In this document: in pieces, positions 1 to 11,601 of the stretch | Position numbering within the stretch: the first letter of the stretch is position 1 | Layout of the letters: each line of letters starts with the position of its first letter | Source of the DNA: Nymphaea colorata | Taxonomy: Eukaryota > Streptophyta > Magnoliopsida > Nymphaeales > Nymphaeaceae | Reading direction: 5' to 3' | DNA length: 64,000 nucleotides | NCBI RefSeq assembly: GCF_008831285.2 | Contig: NC_045147.1 | Span: 11,413,427 to 11,477,426, forward strand | The notes under the pieces: model-generated | What the model was told of the DNA's origin: nothing | Databases searched by the model: none | What the model saw: only the letters and a program-made list of their open reading frames with translations | Position numbers and translations under genes: made by a program

Positions 1-234
1 TAGATTGTCATTGGTGCATCTTTGGTTAATATTTGCATTGAATGCCGTGAAGTAGGGCTCCACCTCTCGATTGTTACTGTACCTTCTGATGGCAGATAAA
101 AGACTGTACACCTGAGTGATCGCAGCAGAGACTTGGGCTAAATCCAGGACTGCACGAATGACAGAGCATTGCCTGCAGATTGAGTATGGATGTCCATACC
201 AGGCCTTATCCTTTTGTACTTGAGGTATCATATC
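1..234 (-). CDS. partial exon of an unidentified protein, runs off the left edge
   Basis: Read on the minus strand, 78 codons are open from 234 to the window edge, where the frame is still open. Just upstream (in the sense of the gene) is a pyrimidine-rich tract ending TTTAG at 235-239, which looks like a 3' splice site, and the frame has a stop immediately before it. The peptide has protein-like composition, with stretches such as WYGHPYSICRQCS and AVLDLAQVSAAITQVYSLLS, the latter helical in character. I do not recognise the family. The 5' exons would have to lie to the right and I could not identify them; the 3' part lies outside the window. All plus-strand frames contain stops here. A chance open frame remains possible. 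Confidence 0.38.
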
Positions 235-279
235 CTAAAGAAGATTGTGTGGCAGAGGCTTCATCTCTATTACCAAGCT

Positions 280-281
<2 letters not shown>

Positions 282-316
<35 letters not shown>
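282..316. repeat. (TC)n microsatellite
   Basis: About 17 uninterrupted TC units lie just outside the acceptor-like site of the left-edge exon. Confidence 0.95.
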
Positions 317-319
<3 letters not shown>

Positions 320-1809
320 TCTGAAACAAAGGGCCTGGTTGATCTAAGTGGTTGGAAGGAAGCAGTCTGTCAGTGTCGATGGCACGGGAGTTGCAATTTA
401 GGCCTTATCAGCCGATACACTAGACCGATCTGCCTATTTTTATTTGAAAAAAATTGAAGATTAACACTCGTTTATCAAAATCTTTTTGGATTTGGTAACA
501 GCTGGTGGAAGAAAAGTTTGTGGGCATGACGCAAGGTTCTAAATAACTTTGTTGCGCTGGCTTTTTCATCAAAATGCCTTTCCACGCGATAGGCGAAGAC
601 CAACGCACCAGAAAGTAAAGAGGAAGTAGGAAAATTGTGTTTCAGTTATCTTCTGCCTGTGGAGTTTTTTGTTTGTTTCACCTGAGATGGAAGAGAAAAA
701 AAATTATACCCACCCACCTCAGTATTCGGGACCAAAAAGCAAAAGCAGGACCAAAAAAGGGATCTTTCGGTTAAAAGTATCTCAAAGGAGTAGAAGATGA
801 ATGCCATGGCTTCACGTCTTTGATCTCTCGTTCAGGTAGCTTCTCAGATCCTTGGCGGCCCTAGGTTTCTTGATTGCCATTCATCTTGGTGATGAATATC
901 GTCAAGAGAACCTGCTCTCCATCCATTCGGAGTTACCTGCCTTGGAAAAAAAGTGCACCAGAAAGCCATTACTGTAAAAACATGAGAGCAGATCAACCTG
1001 CAAGCGCTTGGTCTGGTTCGGTTTTGGAGGTTCATGCATTCACAACCACTGTTTTGCATCTACGCCATCAAAAAGGGTCAAATCGTCTTCCTCGCAAATA
1101 AACTAATAGCCGCTTTTGTGTTTATTTCAGTGGAAGATGCATTAAAAATGGTAGATGCATGATTGGTGTAGAAATATACTTGCAACATGAAAGATCAGGT
1201 TTTTGCCTATTAGAAACATGAACAAGGAAAGCCATCAAAAAATTGATCCAAACTGGCCCGATTCGGTTAATTGAAATTAAATCAACTTGGTTGGTAGTTT
1301 TGGGTTGCTAACTTGCTATTATTCAATTTGTGTTGTCCAACTTCCCTTTCATTGTCAGTTAATAACTTATTATTAAGTTGTTGAAGCTTACAAGTTAACT
1401 TGCGCATCATTCACTATCTTCTGACGATTCTCCTGGAAATTTTATTGTTTCTTCTTATCTTCTACAATTTTTTGGTGAAAAATCGAACTTCTTTTTTTTT
1501 TCGATTAAGAAACATAAGCTGGATTCATTTCAACCAATTCACTAAACGATTCGGTTCCAAAAGGAATGATTTGAGCAAAACTGATGATCGCCTGACCACC
1601 TTCAACATCTTAAATCTCCGTCAACCTGACACTGAGATTACAGAGACCAAGAATTGGGGATACCCAAATGGAAAAGTAGAACTACAAGCATCAGGGTATT
1701 GTTTCAAGAAAGCTTTGAGGTGATGCCCCTAAAAAATCGGGTCCTTGTGTTGGAATCCAACGCTGGTCCAATTGGGAGAGGTTCATTTACGAGCATAGCA
1801 GTTGATTTT

Positions 1810-2310
1810 GAGCGGAGCTGGGCTATAGCTTGAGCTCAGCTCAAGTCTCAACACCTAGAGATCAAGCTCAATTCGAGCTCAAGTTGACTAGCTCGATATC
1901 GACTCGACTCATGCTTAGGAAGGCTAGAACTCGGCTCAGGCAAACTCCAGCCGACATTGGCTGGAATTTTAGACGAGCTTCAGCCCAGCTTAGCCGAACC
2001 AATATATTAATTTTTTTTATTCATTGGAGGTAGACAAGGAACTCCAACTCTAAGCGTACCTTTTGTTAGTCAAAAGGAAAACCATTTCAACAACCTTTTT
2101 TTTTTTTTTTTTTTATAGCTATAGGAAACGTGTTCTACTTATTCTCTTACCGTGAACTTTAATGAGTTTTCCCAACTCTCGAGTATGATAAATTTATTTA
2201 ATCAGGTTCATGTCTTAATTCGAACTCAACATGTTTATCAATGAATCGAGCTGGAATCTAGCTTAGCCGAGCAAGCAAGTTGAGCCCGAGTTGACTCCAC
2301 TCGTAACATC
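1810..2310. repeat. degenerate AGCTC / TCGAGCTC-rich repeat block
   Basis: Two arrays of imperfect AGCTC, GAGCTC and GACTCGACTC words (about 1810-1990 and 2220-2310) flank an AT-rich centre. The wording resembles the subterminal arrays of the hAT-type element at 10519-11025. The left array contains TAGAGATCAAGCTC at 1856, similar to that element's left end (TAGAGATGAACACG). I could not find a matching right terminus or target duplication, so this is probably a decayed relative. Confidence 0.45.
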
Positions 2311-2516
2311 GAGCCAAGGGATCGTCCCATTTTCCTCTCTCCAGGGTCATGGGCTACTTTGACTTACACAAGACTTAGCGCTCATGCCACTTGAACAAGC
2401 AACTAGCCGCCTACCACCCATTGGTCCGAGCGACTGTGCCAAAACCACGGGGCTCTCTACAAAGAGCCTTGGATTAGGACTTGTTCAAAGTGATGCCAAG
2501 TTTTGACTTTTAATTG

Positions 2517-2518
<2 letters not shown>

Positions 2519-2566
<48 letters not shown>
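2519..2566. repeat. (AT)n(AG)n compound microsatellite
   Basis: About 15 AT units are followed directly by about 8 AG units. Confidence 0.95.
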
Positions 2567-5308
2567 TTCAATAATTCCAACTTCAACGCGCGTGCATTGT
2601 CTACACATTTCGCTATCTTATTGGATCGTAATTAAGTATGAATTTCATGCGTAAGAGATGTGACTGATTGCATCAGTTTCCCGAAACTCTTGCATTACTA
2701 AAGGCGTAACAAGATGCATCATCTCATCGGTAAATAGAACTTGGTCTACTGGAGGCCATGGATTTCTTCTTCTAGCTTCTTCTTTTGATGAGAGAAAACG
2801 ACGAATGGAATTGAATTTGATGTCTGGTATGCGACGCAAACTGCTCGTTTAGCTCTTATCCTTTTCTCTCAACTTGGTGGTAAATTAAGTAGAGAGAAAA
2901 CTTCTTCCTGCTTATTTTGTCGAGCTGCTTGTTTTTCGATGCAAAAACTTGAAGATCTTCTTTTCCTTTCTGCTCATAAAGAAATAATTCATATGCCTTT
3001 AGGTTTCCCTTTTCTTTTTTTGTCGGGGGGCGAAAAGCATTCAATACTTTCTTGAAGTTGAATACTTTAAGCCGACCGAGTTAACCAGTGCACCATCCTC
3101 GTGCACTTTGAAAGGGAGAAAAAGCAACTTTTTCCTTTGTTTTTTTGCTTCATGAAAGTGCCATTTTACTTGCAACTAGCGGTAACATAGATCATGTCCT
3201 CAACTTTTGAGTTGACCTAAGAAACCGTGTTGCTCTTGGTTTATATATATATATATATATATGTCCTAAGATTCAGGCTTAAGTAAAGCAATAAATGATC
3301 AGCCCCAACTCATACGTCGTTAATAGTTCAAAAATATTATTAAAAAAGTAAAGGAAAGAAAGGGACCAAGCTTTAAGAAAGTTGAGTTTGTTCATCGCCC
3401 AAGCACATCCAGATTAACTCAGTTTATAGCTAGCAAGAACGTTTTTTTTTTTTTTAGTATATGTGATCCTAAAACACCATCTTGTTATTACATGAAAGAT
3501 GATGTTGTTATAGATATTATTTTTAGATCCAACGATTAAGCGTTGGAGATAATTACACTTTATTTTCTAGAACAATAACATGGTGGTCATGAACCCCATG
3601 TTATGAAATGTAAGTTTGAACAAGATGACATTCTTCTCATTAAAACGTCCTCTCGCAAAACATTTGCAGTCAAATGTATTTTTTTATAGCAAATCAAAGT
3701 CATTTGGTTTCGTTAAGTTGGTCAGTTTTCATGTTTATTGATTTTAGCAATGTTACTACCTAGCTTACAAAAGAACAAAAGAAAGCCCCAGAATTCAACA
3801 ATGTTACAACTATTCACAGTGGATTTGACACATCGCCTGCCACCATCCGTTGGCTGGTGTGCATTGTCATCTTTGTAAGCTTTTTTCAGTCTTGTCAATA
3901 TATGTATCCTCATCTTACGGGGCGTAGCGTAATTGGTCGGCTTGAGGGCAGTGCAAACAATGTGTCTATTATTGTGAATGCTACAAAATAAACTCCAAAT
4001 GGTGGCATACAAGACACTTTAAGTTGAAAAGTCTCAAAGTTACCGTCAACAACCTTGAAGGCAGAAAAAAAAGGGTAGTTTTCACCTCTCACAGAGTATT
4101 TGTATCAGATGTATGTATTTGTATAAGATGTATCGTATCTTTCTCACTGATACAACACACCCACTTTAAGTTGAAAGGTGTAACATAAAACCACACAAGT
4201 TTTAAAATTACCTTAAACACTGAAAACATAGAAAAGAGAGTGCCTTTCACCTAGTATTTATATCGATTGTACCTTTCATTGATACAATACACCTACTATA
4301 AGTTGAAGAGTGTACTAGAAGACTATATAAGTCTCAAAATTGTGATAAACCCTAAAGACAAAAAAAAAAAAAAGTAGCTTTCACTTCTCATTGACGGCCT
4401 AGTGTTTGTATCCAATATATCTTAACTTTCTCACTCAAACAGAAACAGCACATCCACCTATAATGTATTCTTATTATTTTTTCCAATTTTCCTTAAAAAC
4501 GCTTCAAAGCACTTTCAAACAATTGAAAATACAATTTTCAGGGTTCCATCACCCCAAGATGGTTGGACCAATTGGAGGATGATGGGAGCACACTCGATTC
4601 ATTTTTTGTTTTCATTGTAGTTATATAGAATGCAACGTGTTTTTCATAATGTACATCCATCCGGAGATCGACATAAATAAGATTCTACTACAACATGCAA
4701 GTTTTCAAATTCTCAGCATTTCCAATTATCTATTTTTATAGACCTTATTCCCTTCATTAAAATGTTTCCAAAAACGACAAATTTTGTTTTTTTTTTTTTT
4801 GCTTTTTTGTTAATGTTAGACTAGTTTTTATTGTTTTTTAATATAAAAAGAGGCCCCATGGCGGACGCATATGAGGATATGGAGGTAAGGAGCTGCGCAT
4901 CTATGATATGATGCATGTGCTAAAATCTGTCATAATAAATATGTAAGTTATATACATGTATATATTTCTCACACAAATATATTAAATTTAGTCAGCAGCC
5001 AAGATCTCATCCATGGCGACCCAGCGCATGATGCCGATGCTGAGACACATCATCTGATGTCATCATGCACGGCCACATGCATAGCATGGCGAGTCCGATG
5101 ATGCGTCCCTCTCTTTCACGTGCTGCCCAAATGATGGGGGTTCGTGGAGGAAGGCATGCATGCATGCATCATTTCATCGATTTCCATGAGAGATGAGGAT
5201 GGGCCGGCGTTCGAGTTCCGACCTCCGGCCCGAGGGGGTCCACCGCCTGTTAGGCAAAAGCCCAACACCATCGCGTCTCGTCATCATCGTGTCCTCCTCC
5301 CTCTTGCT

Positions 5309-5332
5309 TCTTCTTCTTCTTCTTCTTCTTCT
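5309..5332. repeat. (TTC)n trinucleotide run
   Basis: A short TTC run, followed by a CAG run at about 5340-5353, lies in a GC-rich patch. It makes three overlapping reading frames look open (poly-Ser, poly-Leu, poly-Arg). Confidence 0.8.
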
Positions 5333-7088
5333 CCCCTTCAGCAGCAGCAGCAAGGAGACCGCTGCAATCATGGAAGGCAGCAGATTGAAGCTCGCCATTA
5401 TGATGTTATCAACATCGATGGATGGCTCCGGGAGGCGAGCCCCTCCCTTCGCCAGGCCCCCAATCATTTTTGCTTGCCGTGGGCGTGACCTGCTTTTAAA
5501 GCTCACTTATAACCCTTTTACATAGATATATATGTGGATTTGGCTATGCTGTTCTGTTTTATGGTGTTGTTCTTTTTTTTTTTTTTTATGATTTGGAAAT
5601 GCTTTTGAAAAATTCGATTACGAGGGATATGTTTGTTTGAAGGAAATTAAAAGAATAATGATCGGTTTATAAAAGGTGAAAGCAATGGAAATAACATAAT
5701 GGTTGTCTTGATTTCTAGTTTTTTTGGAATTGAAACTGAAACTTCTAAAAAACGAGTTGAGATCCGTCGAATCAAGGGTCCAAACTTAGAAGTGAGTCGG
5801 GATATTGCAATTAGTTAACCTGTTTCTTTATTATACGTTAATTATTGAATGTTTTCAATCTATTGTTGTTTCTAGGTTGTAATTTAATTTCTGTGGTTCC
5901 TATGCTTTTGTGTTTTAAATGAAAGAATTTGGTATTTAAGTTGAAAGATACACCACTGCCATTGCTGATATTAATGCAGCTCGGAACCCTAGCTTCAAGG
6001 AGAATAGCAAGCCTTTGAGACTCTTTTACAAGCAATGGATTGTTTATCTCTTGTTCACCGAAAATTTGTTGTTGTTTCTTCTTTTATTTCTTTCTCTTTG
6101 GCTACCATGAATATATATACCATAGATAACCATGGTCCTTGCTAAAGTAGTATGAGAGCTCATCTATTGTGATAATAAGGAAAATGCTTCAATCAATCTA
6201 GACACCGACGCAGCTCTGAACGAGTAAAAGGTTCTTCCTACTTACTCAACAAAATCAAAAGCCAGCCAAGAAAATCAAAAAACCTAAACAATCAAATGCA
6301 CGATAAAGTTGATACCAAAGGGGCCAAAATTTGAAGAACATCCTTGACCAAATCCTTTTGCATCTCCAAACCAGACCGCATTCAACAGCGATCTACTGTG
6401 TATATAAACAAGGGGAATCAAGTGAGTCCCACCAGGCGCAGAATGGGCTGAAGTGGACTGAAGGCACCGGTCGGCCTAGTTTTCTGCGCTCATCGTGATG
6501 CTGATGATCCACCACCAGCTGCCTGCATGCGGCAGTGGGGACACACCCCAATCCCCAGGGTTTGACCCACCACCGGTGCTCTAATAAAGCTGTCTCCCCG
6601 GAGAGTTGACCTCCTCATTCTTTCCAACAGACCACTTTATACGTATGCCTAAACTTCACCTAATACATGATTCATACGCATCCAATCTGCAGATTTGAAG
6701 AGAAATCAAATCCTATTATAGATCCAATTCAAACCGAAACTCTCGCTTCGATCATCTCATCCAAATTCTAAGTTCATTAACTGTGAATGGGAAGTCTAGA
6801 AGCCTCACTTATTAACCGAAACTGGCGGGCGCGAGCCAAGGGTTCGAACCCACCGGGCCGAGTTCCAAAGAAGAGTAATGAGCGCAGAAGGTGTCGGGTT
6901 GCGGAGGGAGGTCTCGGGAGCAGCGCATGTGGGGAGGTCCCCCCGCTTTAACCCACACCCCTGTCGCTAGGCGCACGTGCTAAGCGCCCCAAATCCAACA
7001 GTGGAATTGCGTACAAGGCACACAGGAGAGCAGACGAGAGAGTCCCCACCATGACCGCCATGGAAATGCTTCCGCCATTTTCAGAGGC

Positions 7089-7427
7089 ATGAAAAAGAAT
7101 CGGACGCAGAAACCCCACCATCTAAAAGGCCACCAAACTCCACCTTTTCTGCTCTCTCTCTCTCTCTTGGACACGAATACAACGCATACTCTTATACATA
7201 TATACACGCGCTTCTCAATCGTGGGGAGAGAGAGAGAGAGAGAGGGCTGCCCTTCGATCTGCTCCTTTTTAATCCTTATCTCTTGCAGCTCACCACCACT
7301 CCTGCAATTATTGTTCCACCCCCACTCGCCTCTCTCTGGCACAGAGCCGCCATCTTTCCTTGTAGACGGAGAGATAGAGGGGGGAAGAGATCCGGAGAGA
7401 TACGATTCCAGAATCGGGATTGATCTC
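7089..7427 (+). promoter_or_regulatory. probable 5' leader/promoter of the DUF668 gene
   Basis: This stretch is in frame with the gene and begins with an ATG at 7089, but its translation is low-complexity and basic, driven by (CT)n at about 7150-7168 and (GA)n at about 7225-7243. DUF3475/DUF668 proteins normally begin close to the DUF3475 domain. I therefore read it as untranslated leader with CT/GA tracts typical of plant 5' UTRs, and place the start at 7428. Confidence 0.55.
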
Positions 7428-8849
7428 ATGGAGGCGTGGCTTGTGAAGGTGTCGAGCACCTTGAAGACGGTGGTGCTCAAGAACAGGCAGCTGCTCAGCG
7501 GGGGGCCGACGGTGGGGGTTCTGGCCTTCGAGATGGCCGGCATCATGTCGAAGCTGCTGCAGCTCTGGCACTCCCTCGCCGACAAGCAGATCGCCAGGCT
7601 CCGCCACGACGTCATCAACCAGGAGGGCGTTCGCAAGATTGTCTCTAATGACGACTCCCTGCTCATCGGCCTCGCCTGCGCCGAGATCGTCGACGCCCTT
7701 CGCCTTGCCGCTCGTTCCGTCTCCCGCCTCGCCTCCCGCTCCACCGACCCCGGGCTCCTGAAATTCGACCGCCTTTTCCATGGGTTCGCCAACTCGGGTT
7801 CCGGTGACGTCGGCGCCCCGCAGGGCTGGGTCCTGCCGCACAAGGAGATGGAGTCCAAGGTCAAGAAGGCGAGCCGGTACGTCACCCAGACGGCTCGGCT
7901 GTACAAGGAGATGGAGGCCCTGGCCGAGCTCGAGAGCTCCGTCAGGAAGCTGCAGGCCGCCGGCGGCAACTGCAACGAGAAGAAGGCCATGGACCTGAGG
8001 GAGCGGATCGAGTGGAGCAAGCAGGAGGTGAGGTTCCTAAAGGACGCCTCCCTCTGGTCCCGCAACTACGACTCCGTCGTAGAGCTCCTCGCCAGACTCG
8101 TCTTCACGATCGTCGCCAGGCTGAAGGTGGTCTTCCGCCACGGCGACCCCGTTCCCGCTCCGGTTTTCCCCCGGAGCTCCTCCGTGTCAGCCGTGGTATA
8201 CCCGGCCTCCTCGGATCCTGCATCCGCCATCACCAATTACCATTTCGCCTCCGGCCCCCTGCGGCCGACGATGTCGCCGGCTATGCAGGAGGAGCCGGCC
8301 GAGCCGTCGGGCGGGCTCTTCGACACATGCTCGAAGCTGCTAGAGCCCCCGCCGTCTACCCTCGGCGCCGCGGCTCTGGCGCTGCACTACGCGAACGTGA
8401 TCATCATAATCGAGAAGATGGCGAAGACGCCGCACCTCATCGGCAGCGACGCGAGGGACGACCTTTACGGGATGTTGCCGGCGAGCGTCCGGGCGTCGCT
8501 GAGGACGCGCCTCAGGTCCTGCCGGTCCTCGCTGGAGGCCGGCGGCTTCTGCGCGGCCGACCCGGCTTTGGCGGAGGAATGGAGCGAGGCCCTCCGCAGA
8601 ATCTTGGACTGGTTGTCCCCTCTCGCGCACAACATGATAAGGTGGCAGTCGGAGAGGAACTTCGAGCAGCGGCGCCTGGTGTCCTCCACCAACGCGCTGC
8701 TGCTCCAGACCCTCTTCTTCGCCAACCAGGCCAAGACCGAGGCGGCCATCACCGAGTTGCTCGTGGGGCTCAACTATATATGGAGGTACGAGAGGGAGCT
8801 CAACGCCAAGGCCTTCTTGGACTGCAATTCGGCCATGGCCTCCATGTGA
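7428..8849 (+). CDS. DUF3475-DUF668 protein, PSI (PSK simulator)-related, single exon
   Basis: The gene encodes 473 residues without an intron. Residues about 25-90 form the DUF3475 domain, beginning VGVLAFEMAGIMSKLLQLW and ending near a conserved DDSLLIGLACAEI stretch. A helical middle follows, with HKEMESKVKKASRYV and a Lys/Glu-rich segment. Residues about 312-400 form DUF668, beginning with LGAAALALHYANVIIIIEK and containing YGMLPASVRASLRTRLR. The order and length match the shorter plant members of this family (like Arabidopsis At5g51670 and At3g23160) rather than the longer, myristoylated PSI1-3 proteins; no N-terminal MGxxxS signal is seen. PSI proteins promote growth linked to phytosulfokine and brassinosteroid responses; for the short members the role is not well defined. 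The start at 7428 gives the family-like N terminus MEAWLVKVSS. The coding region is strongly GC-rich compared with its flanks and is intact. Confidence 0.9.
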   Translation: MEAWLVKVSSTLKTVVLKNRQLLSGGPTVGVLAFEMAGIMSKLLQLWHSLADKQIARLRHDVINQEGVRKIVSNDDSLLIGLACAEIVDALRLAARSVSRLASRSTDPGLLKFDRLFHGFANSGSGDVGAPQGWVLPHKEMESKVKKASRYVTQTARLYKEMEALAELESSVRKLQAAGGNCNEKKAMDLRERIEWSKQEVRFLKDASLWSRNYDSVVELLARLVFTIVARLKVVFRHGDPVPAPVFPRSSSVSAVVYPASSDPASAITNYHFASGPLRPTMSPAMQEEPAEPSGGLFDTCSKLLEPPPSTLGAAALALHYANVIIIIEKMAKTPHLIGSDARDDLYGMLPASVRASLRTRLRSCRSSLEAGGFCAADPALAEEWSEALRRILDWLSPLAHNMIRWQSERNFEQRRLVSSTNALLLQTLFFANQAKTEAAITELLVGLNYIWRYERELNAKAFLDCNSAMASM

Positions 8850-10518
8850 ATTGTAACACAGCATAATCACACAGACCAGTCGACGTCTTCTGCTTTCCCT
8901 TCATATATTCGACAAGTTAATTTCATGCTTGTTACAAGAAGCCGTAGAAGAAGGTCGCTTTGTACTATGGAATATGAGATGTATCACAGATAGAAGGCCT
9001 TTCGACTTTTCCTTCTTTCTCCTGTTGAATGTCTGTGGATTGCTTCGTTAAACCTGGTGTACATAGAATTTGTGTGGTTTTCCCTGCCATCTTGGGAAAT
9101 AAGAGTGCTTGATTAGCGAGGCTTCCATCTTCTGTCGAAAACTGAATCTATCTCTCTATCTCTTTCTCTCTGCAAGTGTGAACTCTCAAAATGTGAATTC
9201 AGCACAGATGTCTGCGTGGTGGGCAATAAAGAGAATCTAGTAATCTGCAAGTACACGGTTCGTTTTTGTTGTTTCTTATTTTATTTACGAGAGTCCGGCT
9301 CTCTCTCTTTCTGTTCTCTAAAACTTAAGCCCCACTTCATGGTGGCGCCATTACTAACATCGTCTTCACTCTCCACCAACATGATCGGGGGAGAGCAAAT
9401 CCCAAGTTGGCGAGCAGGATACGCAAGATTCTCAGGCCCACCTTCCATTAAGAAACTTGCAGCGCTCTCTGGTTCTCGTGGTTTCTGATCTCAGCACTTC
9501 TGCTTTACATGCGAGTGAGGTTAATGCTACTAGATCTCAGTCATACATGCGAATCAAACTCTCTATTTCTCTCTACACGAAAGAAGAGGATCGTCAACTC
9601 CGATCATCGCCGAAAGCAGGGCTCACATTCTACCAAGGAACGAACGTCTCTTTCAATTGAAGATTAAAAAAATATATGTGGATTTCAATCGCCGGACCGG
9701 ATATCGTTCCGACGTCATAACCTTAATCAGGGAGCTTGGTCAAAATCTTTCGCATATAAACGGTGATAGCTACAGGCTTTTGACTTCATGAGCTGGGGTC
9801 ATCTCCAACTTCTCATGGTCCACGCTCTCTCCGTGTCGCCATCTCCGCTGGTTATGACCCCATTGATCCTTCTTCGACTTGTCCCTTCCACTGCCCTTTC
9901 CTTTTCCCACTGATCTCGTGCATCTTTCTTCTAATGGCCGCATGGCCGTGCTTTTGGCCATGGCGGCTTTTCTTCCTCTTCCACGCCACCACTTTATGTG
10001 GAAAGTCTGGTCCTGATTGACGCGTTCGTAGGCTAGCTGTAAGGAAAACTCTAAGAGAGTGAATTATGGTTACGCTGCTTTGGTCGCTGAAGAATTATTG
10101 ATCAGCTTTACTCAATCTCATGCACGTTGTCATCACATGGATGTTCGGATCGAGGGCCTGTTTGATTATGATAAATCAGGGGAAATTATGGGACGCAAAC
10201 GACAATCGTGCATGGGGACGGGGACGGGGACGGGGAGAGGAGAATTAGATGACACGGACGGTCGGAGAACGGGATTGCTACGTCCGTGACATAAAACGCC
10301 GAGAAATGTCCCGTTCTCGTGACAGAAGGGCTTGTGCAGAAGCGGCCATTCGTGGGCCATCTGTACTTCGATGTTCATATGACTAGGGATATAAGTGCAT
10401 CGAAATTAACTTTCTCCTAAGAAAAATAATAATATTCCAATCACGTCCTTTAATACTAAGAGTAGCAGTTGCACTTCTATTAAACTCTACTGTGACTTAG
10501 TCGGGAGGTGGAGACACC

Positions 10519-11025
10519 TAGAGATGAACACGAGTCAAGTCGAGCCTGAGTTCAATTAATTCGAACTTGACTCCACTAATAAAACCTCGAGCTCGACTCA
10601 ACTGCAGCTCAAAGATAGCTCAACAGAAGCAGCTGAGCTCGACTCGGCTACAGCTCAAAAATAGCTCGACGGAAGTAGTTGAGCTCGACTCGGTAGTTAC
10701 ATGTTGAACTCGAGCTCGACTCGATTAAGGCTCGACAAACTCGTTTGAATAGAATTGATATTCATCATTACGTGTTGAGCTCGATCTCGACTCGATTGAA
10801 GCTCGACAAACTCGTAAACTCATGTGAATATATCGACTAGATTAAGACTCGACAAACTCGATTAAGGTTCGAACCCGACTCGACAGTTACGTGTTGAGCT
10901 CAAACTCAACTAGATTATTTGAACGAGTCGACTCATGAACTCAAGCTCGACTCGTTAAGCAAATGACTCCGTTCGAACTCATTCACGAGCCGAGCTTTAA
11001 CGAGTCGAGTCGTTGTTCACCCCTA
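10519..11025. mobile_element. non-autonomous hAT-type element (507 bp)
   Basis: The left end reads TAGAGATGAACACGAGTC and the reverse complement of the right end reads TAGGGGTGAACAACGACTC, an imperfect terminal inverted repeat whose right end begins TAGGG, fitting the hAT pattern YARNG. The flanking 8-mers are GAGACACC (10511-10518) and CAGACACC (11026-11033), matching at 7 of 8, as expected for an 8-bp hAT target duplication. The interior is an array of imperfect GAGCTCGACTCG and ACAAACTCG words. It has no coding capacity. Confidence 0.75.
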
Positions 11026-11574
11026 CAGACACCCCATTACCTTGCTCTATGGTTTTAGTGCTGCTTTGAGATATGGGTAATTGTATTATACACTCTCAAC
11101 TCCAATGTTATAACTCTACCTTGGAGGGAAGATGCCTATCGAAAATGATTAATAGCAAGTCACGGATTCAATTTTGAAAATGTTAAAATGATGCCTTTGG
11201 CTCTTTGAGAAACCTCCATACATCCAAAACTTAAAAGGGTGAAGGAGCGATTATTGGACTAACCTGGTCTTCTTGTACCGTGGCTAACATTCATTTGTCA
11301 ATTCCAGAAATGCAAAATAATTTGAATCTGTGACCCTACGTCGTGTTCTCATTAAAATAAACCAAGCCTCATGTGGTGCGCGATAGTTAATTAAGAGTAC
11401 TCAAGTTTCGGTGATCTACGTAACGTGGATGCGAGTTTCTTATTGTTGCATCTACATCATGTAATTATTAATGGCTCATCTGTATACTTTATGAAGTTCG
11501 TGGAGACATCATGTTACCATGTGGCTTGGCTCCCCAGGAACAAGCCATGGCATTCGCATCTGGACGTTGAAGGC

Positions 11575-11601
11575 TATATATATATATATATATATATATA
11601 A
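11575..11601. repeat. (TA)n microsatellite
   Basis: About 13 uninterrupted TA units. Confidence 0.9.

Larger units (their letters stand above)
235..7427. other. gene-poor region between the left-edge exon and the DUF668 gene
   Basis: I see no convincing protein-coding gene. It holds microsatellites at 282-316, 2519-2566 and about 3242-3262, a block of degenerate AGCTC/GAGCTC words (about 1810-2310), AT-rich stretches with poly-T runs, and a GC-richer patch at 5100-5530 that is open in several frames because of a TTC/CTT repeat. Short open frames on both strands match nothing I know. Confidence 0.5.

Noticed and set aside
844-1059. Minus-strand open frame with an acceptor-like CAG at about 934
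   Set aside because: The frame ends at a stop soon after and does not connect by a donor site to the exon at 1-234; no family resemblance.
2645-3044. Two short minus-strand frames and a tRNA-like phrase (GGTGCACTGGTTAACTCGG) near 3075-3100
   Set aside because: No recognised domain; the tRNA-like phrase has no matching B box or cloverleaf.
5144-5525. Overlapping open frames on both strands
   Set aside because: They are kept open by the TTC/CAG repeats and encode poly-Ser, poly-Leu or poly-Arg; no known domain.
6825-6865. GGTTCGAACCC, identical to a tRNA T-loop/B box
   Set aside because: No A box or acceptor stem pairing around it; not a tRNA gene.
7089-7427. In-frame N-terminal extension of the DUF668 protein
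   Set aside because: Low-complexity translation of CT/GA tracts; the family start is at 7428.
6980-8065. Long minus-strand frame opposite the DUF668 gene
   Set aside because: It is a shadow of the GC-rich coding strand; the plus frame carries the recognised domains.
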